Positions 40,466-49,809 of a DNA stretch of 64,000 bases are shown here, piece after piece. Source of the DNA: Deltaproteobacteria bacterium. Lineage in GTDB: Bacteria; Desulfobacterota; Desulfobacteria; Desulfobacterales; C00003060. The position numbers and the translations under genes were made by a program. The stretch lies in contig QMMN01000001.1 in assembly GCA_003647275.1 (NCBI GenBank), forward strand, positions 104,179 to 168,178, written 5' to 3'. The notes beneath the pieces were generated by a model, which ran no database searches, was not told the DNA's origin, and saw nothing but the letters and a program-made list of their open reading frames with translations. Position 1 is the first letter of the stretch. Every line of letters starts with the position of its first letter.

Positions 40466-41799
40466 CTGGAGGAAGCATTCTGCAGGGCCTTGAGGCGGGC
40501 ACTCAATTTTACCGGGTAGGAAGGCGCCCCATCCAACGCCTTATATTTCTCATGAAGGGCTTGAAAGTTTTTGGCAAACCGCTCACGGATTTCCTCTAAG
40601 GAGGGATGTGTTTTGAGGAGCTTGCCATTTTCCATCATAGGCTCGAGCAATGGTCTGGCCTCCTCCACAGTCTCATCGGCAGTACCGATCATATCTTCCA
40701 CAAAACGTCCTTGGCCGTCGGTCCTTCTGAAGATCTGCTTTTTCCCGGCCAGGTTTGTCTTTCCTGTGCTGAACTTCATAATGGGCCGCTCACCGTACTG
40801 GACGAGCTTATAAGCAATGTCAAAATAAGGAGCATCGGCTGAGACCCCCATCCTGGTTCCTACGCCAAAGGCATCAATCTTAGCCCCCTCTTTTAACGTT
40901 CTGGCAATCTTGTATTCGTCAAAACTGCTGCTGGCAAATATCTCGGTATCGTTGAGGCCCGCTTCATCAAGAATCTTTCGAACCTGTTGGCTCAATCCGG
41001 CCATATCACCGCTGTCCAGACGCACCCCCAATAACTTGTGTCCCTTTTTGGCCATCTCCTGTCCTACGATAGCGGCCTTGCGAGCGCCAGCAATCGTGTC
41101 GTAGGTGTCGATGAGGAAAACCGCCTTCTCGGGAAATAAGCGTGCAAAGGCCCTGAAGGCTTCGATTTCATCACCAAAGGAACTGATATACGAATGAGCC
41201 ATGGTCCCCGAGATGGGGATGCCATAACGCTTTCCAGCCAGCACATTGCTTGTAGCCACAAATCCGGCAATGTAACTACTCCGGGCCACTTTCAGGCCCG
41301 CATCAATCCCCTGGGTTCGGCGGAGAGAGAAATCGACCAGCCGACGACCTGCCGCCGCATGGATGCATCGGGCCGCCTTGGTGGCGATCATGGACTGGAG
41401 ATTGATGGTGTTGATCGCAAACGTTTCGAGTATCTGGGCTTCTATAATGGGGGCGGTCACTTCAAGGATCGGTTCGTCTTTAAAGAAAATCTCCCCCTCC
41501 GGCAGGGCCCGGATCGTTCCTGTGAAACGCATGTTTTTGAGATAATGGAGAAAGTCAGGGGAAAACATGGTGGTATTGTCAAGGTAAGCCAGGTCGTTTT
41601 CTGAAAAATGAAAGTTGGCTGCATATTCGAGAAAGTCCTCAAGCCCTGCTGCCACAAAGTAAGCCCGGTTGGGTGGATATTTCCTGATGAAAAGAGAAAA
41701 TGTGGCGGAGTTGGCCATATGATTTTCAAGGTAACTGGCCGCCATCGTCAGCTCATAGAGGTCGGTCAGCAGTTCAATACTGTCGGGGCGTTCTTTCAT
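40447..41799 (-). CDS. pncB: nicotinate phosphoribosyltransferase
   Basis: 450 residues; makes nicotinate mononucleotide from nicotinate and PRPP for NAD salvage. LLTDLYELTMAASY at the start, then the substrate-site block VDFSLRRTQGIDAGLKVARSSYIAGFVATSNV, PISGTMAHSYISSF, FLIDTYDT, GVRLDSGDM and FGVGTRMGVS are characteristic. Its start overlaps the nicotinamidase-like gene by 4 bp, making a two-gene salvage operon. Confidence 0.93.
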   Translation of the reverse strand: MKERPDSIELLTDLYELTMAASYLENHMANSATFSLFIRKYPPNRAYFVAAGLEDFLEYAANFHFSENDLAYLDNTTMFSPDFLHYLKNMRFTGTIRALPEGEIFFKDEPILEVTAPIIEAQILETFAINTINLQSMIATKAARCIHAAAGRRLVDFSLRRTQGIDAGLKVARSSYIAGFVATSNVLAGKRYGIPISGTMAHSYISSFGDEIEAFRAFARLFPEKAVFLIDTYDTIAGARKAAIVGQEMAKKGHKLLGVRLDSGDMAGLSQQVRKILDEAGLNDTEIFASSSFDEYKIARTLKEGAKIDAFGVGTRMGVSADAPYFDIAYKLVQYGERPIMKFSTGKTNLAGKKQIFRRTDGQGRFVEDMIGTADETVEEARPLLEPMMENGKLLKTHPSLEEIRERFAKNFQALHEKYKALDGAPSYPVKLSARLKALQNASSSYSSPR

Positions 41800-42317
41800 A
41801 CGATTTTAGCTCCGTATATCTTGTCCATACGCTTGAGAGCAAATGCATGGAACTCAGGGTCGAAATCAGCGACACCCCCCCTGGGCACTGTGATGTTGTA
41901 GTCTCGGTTCGCCAAGCCCCCCACCGTATCCATCACGCAGATATTGGTACAAACCCCCACCACTTCTACCTCCTGGATATTGTGCTTTTTTAGCAGATCG
42001 CTCAATTCGGTCTCGAAAAAACCACTGTAGCGCCGCTTCTGAATGACAATATCCCCTTGCTGGGGTGCAAGTTCTGGAATAATCTGGTGTCCCCACGTCC
42101 CGGTTACGGCATGCTTGGGAAATTTTTCAAACTCCTTGTCATCTTCTGTGTGGGAATCCTGCAAGTAAATCACAAGGTCCCCACTTTTTCGGCAGGCCTC
42201 TAAGCGAGCTTGAATGAACGGGATAATATCCCTGGCTGCTTGACCACAATACAACACGCCTTTTTCATCCACGAAATCATTGAGCATATCTACCACAATC
42301 AAGGCCTTTTCAGACAT
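41796..42317 (-). CDS. pncA: isochorismatase-family hydrolase, probable nicotinamidase
   Basis: 173 residues from MSEKALIVVDMLNDFVDEKG behind CAGGAGG (a longer frame begins at 42350). Catalytic triad: Asp in VVDMLNDF, Lys in IQKRRYSGFFET, Cys in VGVCTNICVMDT. The metal-site His lies in DSHTEDD. Coupling to pncB argues for nicotinamide to nicotinate hydrolysis rather than another isochorismatase-fold reaction. Confidence 0.88.
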   Translation of the reverse strand: MSEKALIVVDMLNDFVDEKGVLYCGQAARDIIPFIQARLEACRKSGDLVIYLQDSHTEDDKEFEKFPKHAVTGTWGHQIIPELAPQQGDIVIQKRRYSGFFETELSDLLKKHNIQEVEVVGVCTNICVMDTVGGLANRDYNITVPRGGVADFDPEFHAFALKRMDKIYGAKIV

Positions 42318-42516
42318 GACGACCTCCTGGTTCATCTTTGTTAGCCACAAGGGGATTGATTAGCCTATCTTGTCTTTATCATAATCAAAACAGGCCTTGG
42401 ATGCAACCTTTTACCACCCCCCATATCCTGAAAAAAAGGGATGACGTGGATTGTTTTATGTGCTATTATTTTTAGCCTGAAATTTTTCCTAAAAAGGAGT
42501 AAACAAAGAACCAATC

Positions 42517-43509
42517 ATGATAAAGGGACGCATCGTTGGAACGGGTTCCACAACCCCTAAGAGGATCCTAACGAATAAGGACCTTGAAACCATTGTAGAT
42601 ACAACCGATGAATGGATCACACGGCGGACCGGGATTAAAGAACGCCGCATCTCTTCAAACGGCCAAGGCGAGAACACCTCCGATCTGGCCACCAGTGCAT
42701 CTTTAAAGGCCCTGGAGATGGCAGGCGTTTCGGCCGATGCCCTGGATATGATCGTGATGGGCACGGTGACACCGGATCGTCAGTTTCCTTCGGCAGCCTG
42801 TCTAGTACAAAAAGCGCTTAATGCCAGCAAGGCAGTTGCCTTTGATGTCTCTGCTGGATGTTCGGGTTTTCTCTATGCCCTGTCTGTTGCAACCAACGCC
42901 ATTGCAACCGGAAACTGTAAGAATGCGCTGGTCATTGGTGCCGAACGTCTTTCAACCATCACAAACTGGGAGGATCGAAGCACCTGTGTGTTGCTGGGCG
43001 ATGGTGCTGGTGCGGTGGTACTGACACCCACGACAGAGCATGATGGCATTTTGTCAACCCACCTGGAGTCTGACGGCAGCTTCTGGAACCTCCTCTATGC
43101 CTCTAACGGAACCTACAAGATCCCTGAAATTCTGGATACTGTCGAGGGTAAGCCTTTTTATGTCAAGATGGAAGGCAACCGACTTTTTAAGAAGGCAGTT
43201 GAGTGCTTGGCCGACATTGCATTGGTAGCCCTTGAACACCATGGCCTTTCAAGTGCCGACATCACATTGATGGTGCCCCATCAGGCCAACCTTAGGATCA
43301 TCCGGGCTGCAGCAGAAAGGCTATCTATACCCATGGATAAGGTCTATACCAACCTCCAAAAATACGGAAATACCTCATCCGCCTCTATCCCTATTGCCCT
43401 TGATGAAGCCAACCAGGAAGGCTTGCTAAAAGCAGGTGATTATGTGCTTTTGGTCACCTTTGGGGCAGGCTTAACCTGGGGGGCATCTGTGGTGAAGTGG
43501 TCTGTTTAG
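42517..43509 (+). CDS. fabH: 3-oxoacyl-ACP synthase III (KAS III)
   Basis: Starts fatty acid synthesis by condensing an acyl-CoA with malonyl-ACP. 330 residues with the full Cys-His-Asn triad: FDVSAGCSGFLYAL, LMVPHQANLRII, KYGNTSSASIP. The substrate-tunnel TDEWITRRTGIKERR and C-terminal LTWGASVVKW fit canonical FabH. The AAGGAG site lies 17 bp before the ATG, a loose spacing. This is the most canonical of three intact KAS III genes here. Confidence 0.93.
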   Translation: MIKGRIVGTGSTTPKRILTNKDLETIVDTTDEWITRRTGIKERRISSNGQGENTSDLATSASLKALEMAGVSADALDMIVMGTVTPDRQFPSAACLVQKALNASKAVAFDVSAGCSGFLYALSVATNAIATGNCKNALVIGAERLSTITNWEDRSTCVLLGDGAGAVVLTPTTEHDGILSTHLESDGSFWNLLYASNGTYKIPEILDTVEGKPFYVKMEGNRLFKKAVECLADIALVALEHHGLSSADITLMVPHQANLRIIRAAAERLSIPMDKVYTNLQKYGNTSSASIPIALDEANQEGLLKAGDYVLLVTFGAGLTWGASVVKWSV

Positions 43510-43618
43510 TAGAGCCCTCCTGATTCCGATATACCCGCCAGAACGGGCGAGCTGATTCCAGTAAGCACACCCCGCCAGGGATAGGCAAATGAGCGTTTCG
43601 TTTTGACAGGCTGTTGAC

Positions 43619-43833
43619 GGGCTGTTGCCCAAATCCCTTTTCGCTTGTCTAAAACGTTTTTTGATAAATCTAAGGCTCGCTCCAGGCGATCTCGCACGTA
43701 GTGAAGCTTTGCGCTAAACTCACCCTTCGGGCTCAAACAGTTGAGATCGCTAATCTTCCGCTTCGCTAAGATTTATTAGCAAAAAAACCTTTTAATGACC
43801 GCTCAAAGGAATTTTTGTTTGGGCAACAGCCTG
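43619..43833. repeat. CTGTTGCCCAAA-family element with long arms
   Basis: GGGCTGTTGCCCAAA at the left and TTTGGGCAACAGCCTG at the right. Arms stay complementary, with gaps, for about 75 bp (ATAAATCTAAGGCTCGC against GCGAAGCGGAAGATT-type sequence, and CGATCTC/GAGATCG at the core). It fills the gap between fabH and purL; a partial extra CAGGCTGTTGAC copy flanks it on the left. Confidence 0.75.
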
Positions 43834-43869
43834 TTGACACCTAAGCCGGTTTTCTGATAGACATTTTTT

Positions 43870-46866
43870 ATGCCTTCTCGTCTGGAAATCACCTTAAAAC
43901 CTGATCTTTTTGATGCCGAAGGGGCTGCCATTTGCAGGAAAGCAAACGACTATTTTGGATTGGATCTTGAGTCGGTTCGCACGGTTTCCATCCTGACCAT
44001 TGATATAGAGCTCACCCCCGACCAACTCGAACTCATCCGGACAGAAATCTTTACCAATCCCGTTACGCAGGTCTCTGCTTATCAACCCCTGGCCATCGAT
44101 TTCGACTGGATTCTATGGGTGGGGTTCCGGCCCGGGGTGCGGGATAATCCCGGAAGTACGGCCGCAGAAGCGGTGGAAGATCTTCTTCGTATCCGCTTGA
44201 AACCGCACGAAGCGATTTACACCTCAAAAAGGTATTGCCTGAAGGGTGGCAACCTCTCCTTTGAAGATGCAGATCGCATCGCCCGTGAGCTTCTTGCCAA
44301 CGACCTCATCCAGCAGTGGAAGGTTTTTTCCAGCGCGGATTGGGACCCTGAAACGGGTGTCGGGACCATCATCCCAAAGGTACGCTTGGACCATCAACCC
44401 ACTGTCACGGTGATCCCTATTGATAGCGACGAGACCCTCATGCGTGTCAGCAAGGAGCGCGGCCTGGCCCTGAACCCTAACGACATCCCCACAATCCGGG
44501 CCTATTTTCGCAGAGAGGATGTGCTGGCACAGCGTCAGGCCCTGGGTCTTTCGGCCCCCACCGATGTTGAGCTGGAGTACATCTCCCAGGCCAGAAGCGA
44601 TCACTGCAACCACAACACTTTTAAAGGCCTGTTTCACTACCGGGACCTGGCAACCGGTGAGACCTGGGATGTGGATAACCTCTTTGCAACCTGTATTGAG
44701 GCCCCTACCGTGGCCATTCAAAAGCAAAAGCCCTGGGTGGTCTCGGTCCTCTGGGACAATGCTGGCGTCGGTCGCTTTAACGATGACTATTATTACGTGA
44801 TCACCGGCGAAACCCACAACTCCCCGTCCAACATGGAGGCCTACGGCGGGGCCATCACCGGCATCGTGGGCGTCTACCGCGACCCCATGGGAACGGGCAA
44901 AGGCTCCAAGCTGATCATGGGGATGTACGGATACTGTGTGGGCCCCCGGGACTATCAAGGGAAACTCAAACCCCATCTTCATCCCAAACGTCTTCTGGAT
45001 GGCATCATTGAAGGGGTGCGCGACGGCGGGAACAAGAGCGGTATCCCCACGCCGTACGGACAGGTCTGGTTTGACGAGGGATACCTGGGAAAGTGCTTGG
45101 TCTTTGTCACTGCCATCGGGCTGATGCCCTCGCAGGTCAAAGGCGAGCCTGCCCATGAGAAGGCCACATCCCCTGGTGATCTGATCGTCATGTGTGGGGG
45201 CCGTGTGGGAAAGGACGGTATCCACGGTGTAACGGCGGCCTCAGAGAGCTTTTCTGCCCATACCCCTGCAGGGCATGTGCAGATTGGAGACCCCTATACC
45301 CAAAAGAAGATGCATGATTTTCTCTTAGAGGCCCGTGACCAGGGGCTCATTGCCTTTATCACGGATAACGGCGGCGGTGGGCTTTCCTCATCTATTGGGG
45401 AATCCGCCCGCTTCAGCAACGGGTGTGTGGTTGAACTGGAGAAGGTCCCTCTAAAATACGAGGGCCTGAACCAGTGGGAAATCTGGATTTCCGAATCTCA
45501 GGAACGCATGACAGTTGCCATCAAACCCGAGCATTGGGAACAATTTGCGGCCCTTTCTGAAAAACATGCGGTAGAGAGCACGGTGATTGGTCGCTACACG
45601 GACTCTGGCAAGCTCCACATCACCTATGAGGGCAAGACCTGCGCATACGTAGACATCGATTTTCTCACCTCGGAGTTTCCCCAGTGGACCTTTGAGGCTG
45701 AATGGACCCCTCCGGAAATGCGTGGACTTTTTGAACCCGTGCTGGGTGAGCCGGAAGAAGGATCCGGCTTGCTGCTGGAGATTCTTTCCCGACCCAATAT
45801 CTGTTCCAAGGCATGGATTATCCGGCAGTATGACCATGAGGTGCAAGGGACAAGTGTTATCAAACCCCTCGTCGGAAAGGATCGCGACGTAAACAGCGAT
45901 GCCGTTGTGATCCGGCCTGTGCTCAAATCTCAGGAGGGGCTGGCCGCAGCTCAAGCCCTGCTGCCCACCTATTCCCGGATCGACACCTATCACATGGTGG
46001 CCTGCACCATCGACGAGGCGGTTCGGCGCGTAATGGCCGTGGGTGGGGATCCAGACCGCATTGGTGGCGTGGATAATTTTTGCTGGCCCAACATACAGTA
46101 TGACCCGGTAGACAATCCAGACGGCAAGTACAAGGCGGCACAACTGGTTCGGGCCAACCGGGCTTTAAAGGATGTGTGCACGGCTTACGCAATTCCGCTC
46201 CTTTCAGGGAAAGACAGCATGTACATAGACGGCCACCTCAGGGGCCGATACGGTGAGACTCACAAGGTCTCCGCCCTTCCTACGCTGCAGTTTTCCTGTA
46301 CCAGTGTCATTGCAGACATTACCCGCTGTGTGACCATGGACTGCAAATTTGCCGGGGATCTTGTCTATGTGCTGGGAGAAACCCGGAATGAGCTGGGTGC
46401 ATCTGAGTATTACGAACACTTCGGTTATGTAGGGCTGCATGTGCCTAAACTCCAGCCCGAGACCTCGATGAAGCTCTATCGGGCCTTGAGCCGGGCCATC
46501 CAGGAAGAGCTGGTGGCATCATGCCACGGCATCTATCGTGGGGGACTGGGGGTGCACCTGGCCTTGGTGGCCATGGCAGGTGGTCTGGGCATGAACATTG
46601 ATCTTTCTTTGGTACCAAGGGTAGAGGCCGAGCAAGACCATGTCATCCTTTATTCAGAGACCCCTGGCCGATTCATTGTCACTATCGACCCCAAGCATCG
46701 TTTGGCCTTTGAGGCCCTTTTTGATACCTTGCCCCATGCCTGTGTCGGCATGGTCTCAAGTGCACCCGATCTGGTCATCAACGGCGTGGCGGGAAAGCCA
46801 GTGATTCGTGTACCGGTTCCAAAACTGAAGGCGGCATGGAAACGCCCCTTTGGAGGGCTGATTTGA
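43870..46866 (+). CDS. purL: phosphoribosylformylglycinamidine synthase, synthetase subunit with PurS-like N-terminus
   Basis: 998 residues; converts FGAR to FGAM with ATP and ammonia from PurQ (purine step 4). Residues about 1-165 look like a PurS-type domain (RLEITLKPDLFDAEGAAI...), so PurS appears fused. The PurL body has ARSDHCNHNTFKG, the ATP block TGETHNSPSNMEAYGGAITG, GKDGIHGVTAASESF, ITDNGGGGLSSSIGE, LSGKDSMY and the C-terminal GMNIDLSLVPR. No glutaminase domain is attached. PurQ follows 28 bp later. Confidence 0.92.
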   Translation: MPSRLEITLKPDLFDAEGAAICRKANDYFGLDLESVRTVSILTIDIELTPDQLELIRTEIFTNPVTQVSAYQPLAIDFDWILWVGFRPGVRDNPGSTAAEAVEDLLRIRLKPHEAIYTSKRYCLKGGNLSFEDADRIARELLANDLIQQWKVFSSADWDPETGVGTIIPKVRLDHQPTVTVIPIDSDETLMRVSKERGLALNPNDIPTIRAYFRREDVLAQRQALGLSAPTDVELEYISQARSDHCNHNTFKGLFHYRDLATGETWDVDNLFATCIEAPTVAIQKQKPWVVSVLWDNAGVGRFNDDYYYVITGETHNSPSNMEAYGGAITGIVGVYRDPMGTGKGSKLIMGMYGYCVGPRDYQGKLKPHLHPKRLLDGIIEGVRDGGNKSGIPTPYGQVWFDEGYLGKCLVFVTAIGLMPSQVKGEPAHEKATSPGDLIVMCGGRVGKDGIHGVTAASESFSAHTPAGHVQIGDPYTQKKMHDFLLEARDQGLIAFITDNGGGGLSSSIGESARFSNGCVVELEKVPLKYEGLNQWEIWISESQERMTVAIKPEHWEQFAALSEKHAVESTVIGRYTDSGKLHITYEGKTCAYVDIDFLTSEFPQWTFEAEWTPPEMRGLFEPVLGEPEEGSGLLLEILSRPNICSKAWIIRQYDHEVQGTSVIKPLVGKDRDVNSDAVVIRPVLKSQEGLAAAQALLPTYSRIDTYHMVACTIDEAVRRVMAVGGDPDRIGGVDNFCWPNIQYDPVDNPDGKYKAAQLVRANRALKDVCTAYAIPLLSGKDSMYIDGHLRGRYGETHKVSALPTLQFSCTSVIADITRCVTMDCKFAGDLVYVLGETRNELGASEYYEHFGYVGLHVPKLQPETSMKLYRALSRAIQEELVASCHGIYRGGLGVHLALVAMAGGLGMNIDLSLVPRVEAEQDHVILYSETPGRFIVTIDPKHRLAFEALFDTLPHACVGMVSSAPDLVINGVAGKPVIRVPVPKLKAAWKRPFGGLI

Positions 46867-46894
46867 CGCAAGGGGAAAAAGGGGTGAGGGAACA

Positions 46895-47755
46895 GTGAAC
46901 GATGATATGACACGCAGTGATACGGACGAAAAAACTGTCCGTGTGCTGGTCCTGACCGGTTACGGCCTCAACTGCGACTTTGAGACCGCCTATGCCTTTG
47001 AACTGGCCGGCGCGGTCTCGACCCGCGTTCATATCAATTCCCTGATCTCAGGAGAAGCCTCCCTCAAAGACTATGACATCCTGGTGTTTGACGGGGGCTT
47101 TAGCTGGGGCGATGACCATGGGGCTGGCGTGCTTGAGGCAGTGCGCCTCAGGTCCAACATCGGCGAGGCGCTTTACGAATTCATAGAAGCGGAAAAGCTT
47201 ATCCTGGGCATCTGTAATGGCTTTCAGGCCCTGGTGAATCTGGGGCTCCTTCCCGGCTTTGATGGGGATTACAGAACCCGACAGGTTGCCCTCACGTTCA
47301 ATGATTGTGGAAATTTCAGGAATGAGTGGGTTTCCCTTTTGAGCAACCCGAACGCCCCCTGTGTCTTCACCAAAGGCGTGACCCAAATAGAGCTTCCCAT
47401 ACGCCACGGTGAAGGCAAATTCTATGCATCGCCTGAGGTGATCAAACGCCTGCTTGATCATGGGCAGGTGGTTTTCCAATACGCCACCCCCTATGGAGAG
47501 CCCGCACAGGGACAATTCCCGTTCAACCCCAACGGCTCGGTCCATGACATTGCCGGGATATGTGATTCGACTGGACGCATCTTTGGTTTGATGCCCCACC
47601 CTGAGGCCTTCAACCACTGGACCAATCATCCCGATTGGACCCGCATGAAAGAGTCTATGAAACGACAGGAGCAATCGATCCATTCCGGGCTAACGCCTGG
47701 CGTCCAGATCCTGAAGAATGGCGTGGATTACATAAAGGAGACCCGCCCCTGTTAA
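46895..47755 (+). CDS. purQ: phosphoribosylformylglycinamidine synthase, glutaminase subunit
   Basis: 286 residues from GTG. Class I glutamine amidotransferase that supplies ammonia to PurL: LTGYGLNCDFETAYAFELAG, FDGGFSWGDDHGAG, nucleophile Cys in ILGICNGFQAL, His and Glu in LMPHPEAF. It is about 50 residues longer than short PurQ, as in the PurQ found with long PurL. It forms a two-gene purine unit with purL. Confidence 0.92.
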   Translation: MNDDMTRSDTDEKTVRVLVLTGYGLNCDFETAYAFELAGAVSTRVHINSLISGEASLKDYDILVFDGGFSWGDDHGAGVLEAVRLRSNIGEALYEFIEAEKLILGICNGFQALVNLGLLPGFDGDYRTRQVALTFNDCGNFRNEWVSLLSNPNAPCVFTKGVTQIELPIRHGEGKFYASPEVIKRLLDHGQVVFQYATPYGEPAQGQFPFNPNGSVHDIAGICDSTGRIFGLMPHPEAFNHWTNHPDWTRMKESMKRQEQSIHSGLTPGVQILKNGVDYIKETRPC

Positions 47756-47792
47756 AGGGACGTCCGGACTCTTCTCTTGAGATATTTATTAG

Positions 47793-48077
47793 ATGAAGTT
47801 GCGCGAGGAAAATGCCTTGCCTCCGGGGGAGGAGGACAGGGTGGTGGAAACGGGTGTGATTCACGGTCGATTTCAGGTGATGCACAACGACCATCTCAAA
47901 TACCTGATGGCCGGAAAGGCGCGGTGCAGGCACCTGGTTGTTGGTATTACCAATCCGGACCCCACGCTGACTAGGAAGGATTCAGCAGATCCGCACCGGA
48001 GCAGCCCTGTAGCTAATCCCCCGACCTATTTCGAGCGCTACACCATATTATTGCAAACAATATTATGCTCTCCTTAG
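47793..48077 (+). pseudogene. NadM-type nucleotidyltransferase, N-terminal fragment
   Basis: The frame begins with a normal NMN adenylyltransferase-like start (VIHGRFQVMHNDHLKYLMAG with the HxGH-type motif as HNDH, then VVGITNPDPTLTRKDSADPHRSSPVANPPTYFERY) but homology stops near 48050 and the frame ends a few codons later. About 85 of some 175 residues are left. The break coincides with TTGCAAACAATATTATGCTC (48051-48070), which matches the tail motif of both R1 elements. Confidence 0.75.
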
Positions 48078-48915
48078 TAACTGCTCCTGATGACGGATAT
48101 ATCTCTTAATCTTCTCCTCTTCAAAACCTATTGAGGAGTGGGTAACTTTCTCCGTGACTTCATGGATACCCTGTGAGGCCTGGGCCACCCTATTAGCGAT
48201 CTCTTTCGTTGTCGTAGACTGCTCCTCTAAAGACGTAGCAATGGTAGATACGATCTCATTAATGTCGTTGACAACTTTTGAACTCTGTTCGATCTGACTG
48301 ACGGTCCCCCGCGTAGACTTCTGAATACCCTCAATCCTATCCTTGATCTTTCCGGTAGCTTCTGCCGTCTGCTTAGCAAGCTCTTTTATTTCATTGGCCA
48401 CCACAGCAAACCCTTTGCCCGCCTCACCTGCCCGCGCTGCCTCAATGGTGGCATTCAGGGCCAGAAGGTTAGTCTGCTCGGAGATCTCGGTAATGGTCTC
48501 TGATACGTCACCAATTTCCTGGACAGCCTTGCCCAGTTCCTCTACCTCACAGGATGCATTCTGGGCCTGGGATACGGCTTCACCGGTAATGGCACGGGCC
48601 TTCTCGGTATTCTGGGCGATCTTATTGATGGTGGCCGTCATTTCCTCAGCCGCGGTTGCTACCCTTTCTACATTTCTTGAGGCCTGTTCCATGGCAGCAA
48701 CTACAGAACTCATGTTAGAACTCATCTTTTCTGATGCCGAGGCCACGGTGTTTGATTTTGCAGACAAGCTTTCGGCCCCCAAGGACAACTGATGAGAAAT
48801 ATTTGACAGCTCAGAAGAAGAGCGGTCAACCGTATCGGCAAGGTCGCCCTCGGCAATATCCCTGAATACATCGGTGATGTTTTTAATCGGGGAGATACGA
48901 TTTGTCGATGAAGTC
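48063..48915 (-). pseudogene. methyl-accepting chemotaxis protein, C-terminal half
   Basis: The frame carries the end of a HAMP domain (RISPIKNITDVFRDIAEGDL) and a full signalling domain with the hairpin tip [37 protein letters not shown]. No start codon, membrane segments or sensor domain precede it; upstream the DNA is out-of-frame hydrogenase sequence. The signalling part is intact and could only be expressed from an internal start (a TTG at 48788). The 3' end abuts the truncated NadM-type gene. Confidence 0.8.
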
Positions 48916-49235
48916 CTGCAACTTGCTAATCATCGACTTATAGGCAGCTATCTTGTCAGCAGTCACTTTTTCGGTAACACCCCCTGGAACTAAGGTAGCA
49001 GCATGAGGTAGTTTCCCGCCAAAGACCGCTCCCATTTTATGGGACAGTGCCCGCATGTCAAAGGCATCAAGATAGTGTTTGATAGCCAAGACGTTCAATT
49101 CTGTATTTTGAATGTATTTACCGGAGTAACGAGGAAGGAATGGTGCTGCCGGATAAATAACATTTGACGACAAATGCGTATCGCGAGATGGCCTTCAATC
49201 CTCGTAATGGGGTCAACCCTCACCGTAGTGGACAT
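48883..49235 (-). pseudogene. [NiFe] hydrogenase large subunit, fragment
   Basis: From ATG 49235 behind AAGGAGG the frame reads MSTTVRVDPITRIEGHLAIR, the exact N-terminal signature of the family. It then shifts frame and jumps to a middle portion (PAAPFLPRYSGKYIQ, HYLDAFDMRALSHKMGAVFGGKLPHAATLVPGGVT, KLQDFIDKSYLPD). The first CxxC nickel-binding region (RICGVC) and the whole C-terminal half are missing. At about 48905 it fuses to the chemoreceptor fragment. Non-functional. Confidence 0.85.
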
Positions 49236-49556
49236 GAAGCCTCCTTCCTGTCGTGGCGTGGATAGGTAGAATCTTCACAGGTTATTGTTCAAGTTGAAAA
49301 GGCAAGTTAAACAACAATAATTTCAAAGTGTTGCGGCATCCTCGAGGTACAGGGATGGCAAGGTGTCGGAGCGGTTAACTTGCAGACCATTCAGTCCGTC
49401 AAAAGGTTGACAGAACCACACCATGTACTAACCTTTAGCCATAGATGCCTTTCTATCAGGATTTTTAAATAAAGACATTGAAGGGGGAGTTTGAAGCTCA
49501 TCCACTACTGTGGCCAGCGGAATCGCCCATAATTTTAACAACCTACTTATGGATAT
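49236..49556. other. intergenic region without a clear gene
   Basis: 320 bp. A stretch near 49370-49410 (GGTGTCGGAGCGGTTAACTT) recalls the D-arm of a class II tRNA, but no matching 3' half or acceptor stem was found. Otherwise nothing recognisable. Confidence 0.35.
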
Positions 49557-49574
49557 ACAGGAGGTGTCTCCTTG

Positions 49575-49805
49575 ATGCTCCACCGGGCTGAGTCTATGCC
49601 TCGCTTTAATGAAAGGCTAAGAAGCATTGAAAAACAGGTCGAGAGCGGAGCCGAATTCACCAGACAGCTTAGGTATACAAAGGGAAAGTATGAGGTTAAC
49701 CTGAACCAAAGCCATCCTATTTTTTTCTTTGACACACAACGCCATTTTTACTATATCCCCTTAATTAAAAGCGAGTTCACTTTTAACGATCCAAGTCGAG
49801 AATAA
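49575..49805 (+). CDS. short hypothetical protein
   Basis: 76 residues from MLHRAESMPRFNERLRSIEKQ behind CAGGAGG. Soluble, basic, with an aromatic-rich middle (HPIFFFDTQRHFYYIPLI). No family recognised. Its stop is 5 bp before the CheD-like start, so the two are probably co-transcribed, which is the main reason for believing it. Confidence 0.5.
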   Translation: MLHRAESMPRFNERLRSIEKQVESGAEFTRQLRYTKGKYEVNLNQSHPIFFFDTQRHFYYIPLIKSEFTFNDPSRE

Positions 49806-49809
49806 CTTA

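Noticed and set aside
44224..46143. Long minus-strand frames inside purL
   Set aside because: High-GC antisense shadows; the translations resemble no protein and the plus strand encodes complete PurL.
48051..48077. Natural C-terminus of the NadM-type protein
   Set aside because: The family continues for about 90 more residues; the last codons derive from the repeat-like tail.
49360..49450. tRNA-Ser/Leu-like sequence (GGTGTCGGAGCGGTTAA)
   Set aside because: Only a D-arm-like segment; no acceptor stem, T arm or 3' half could be paired.
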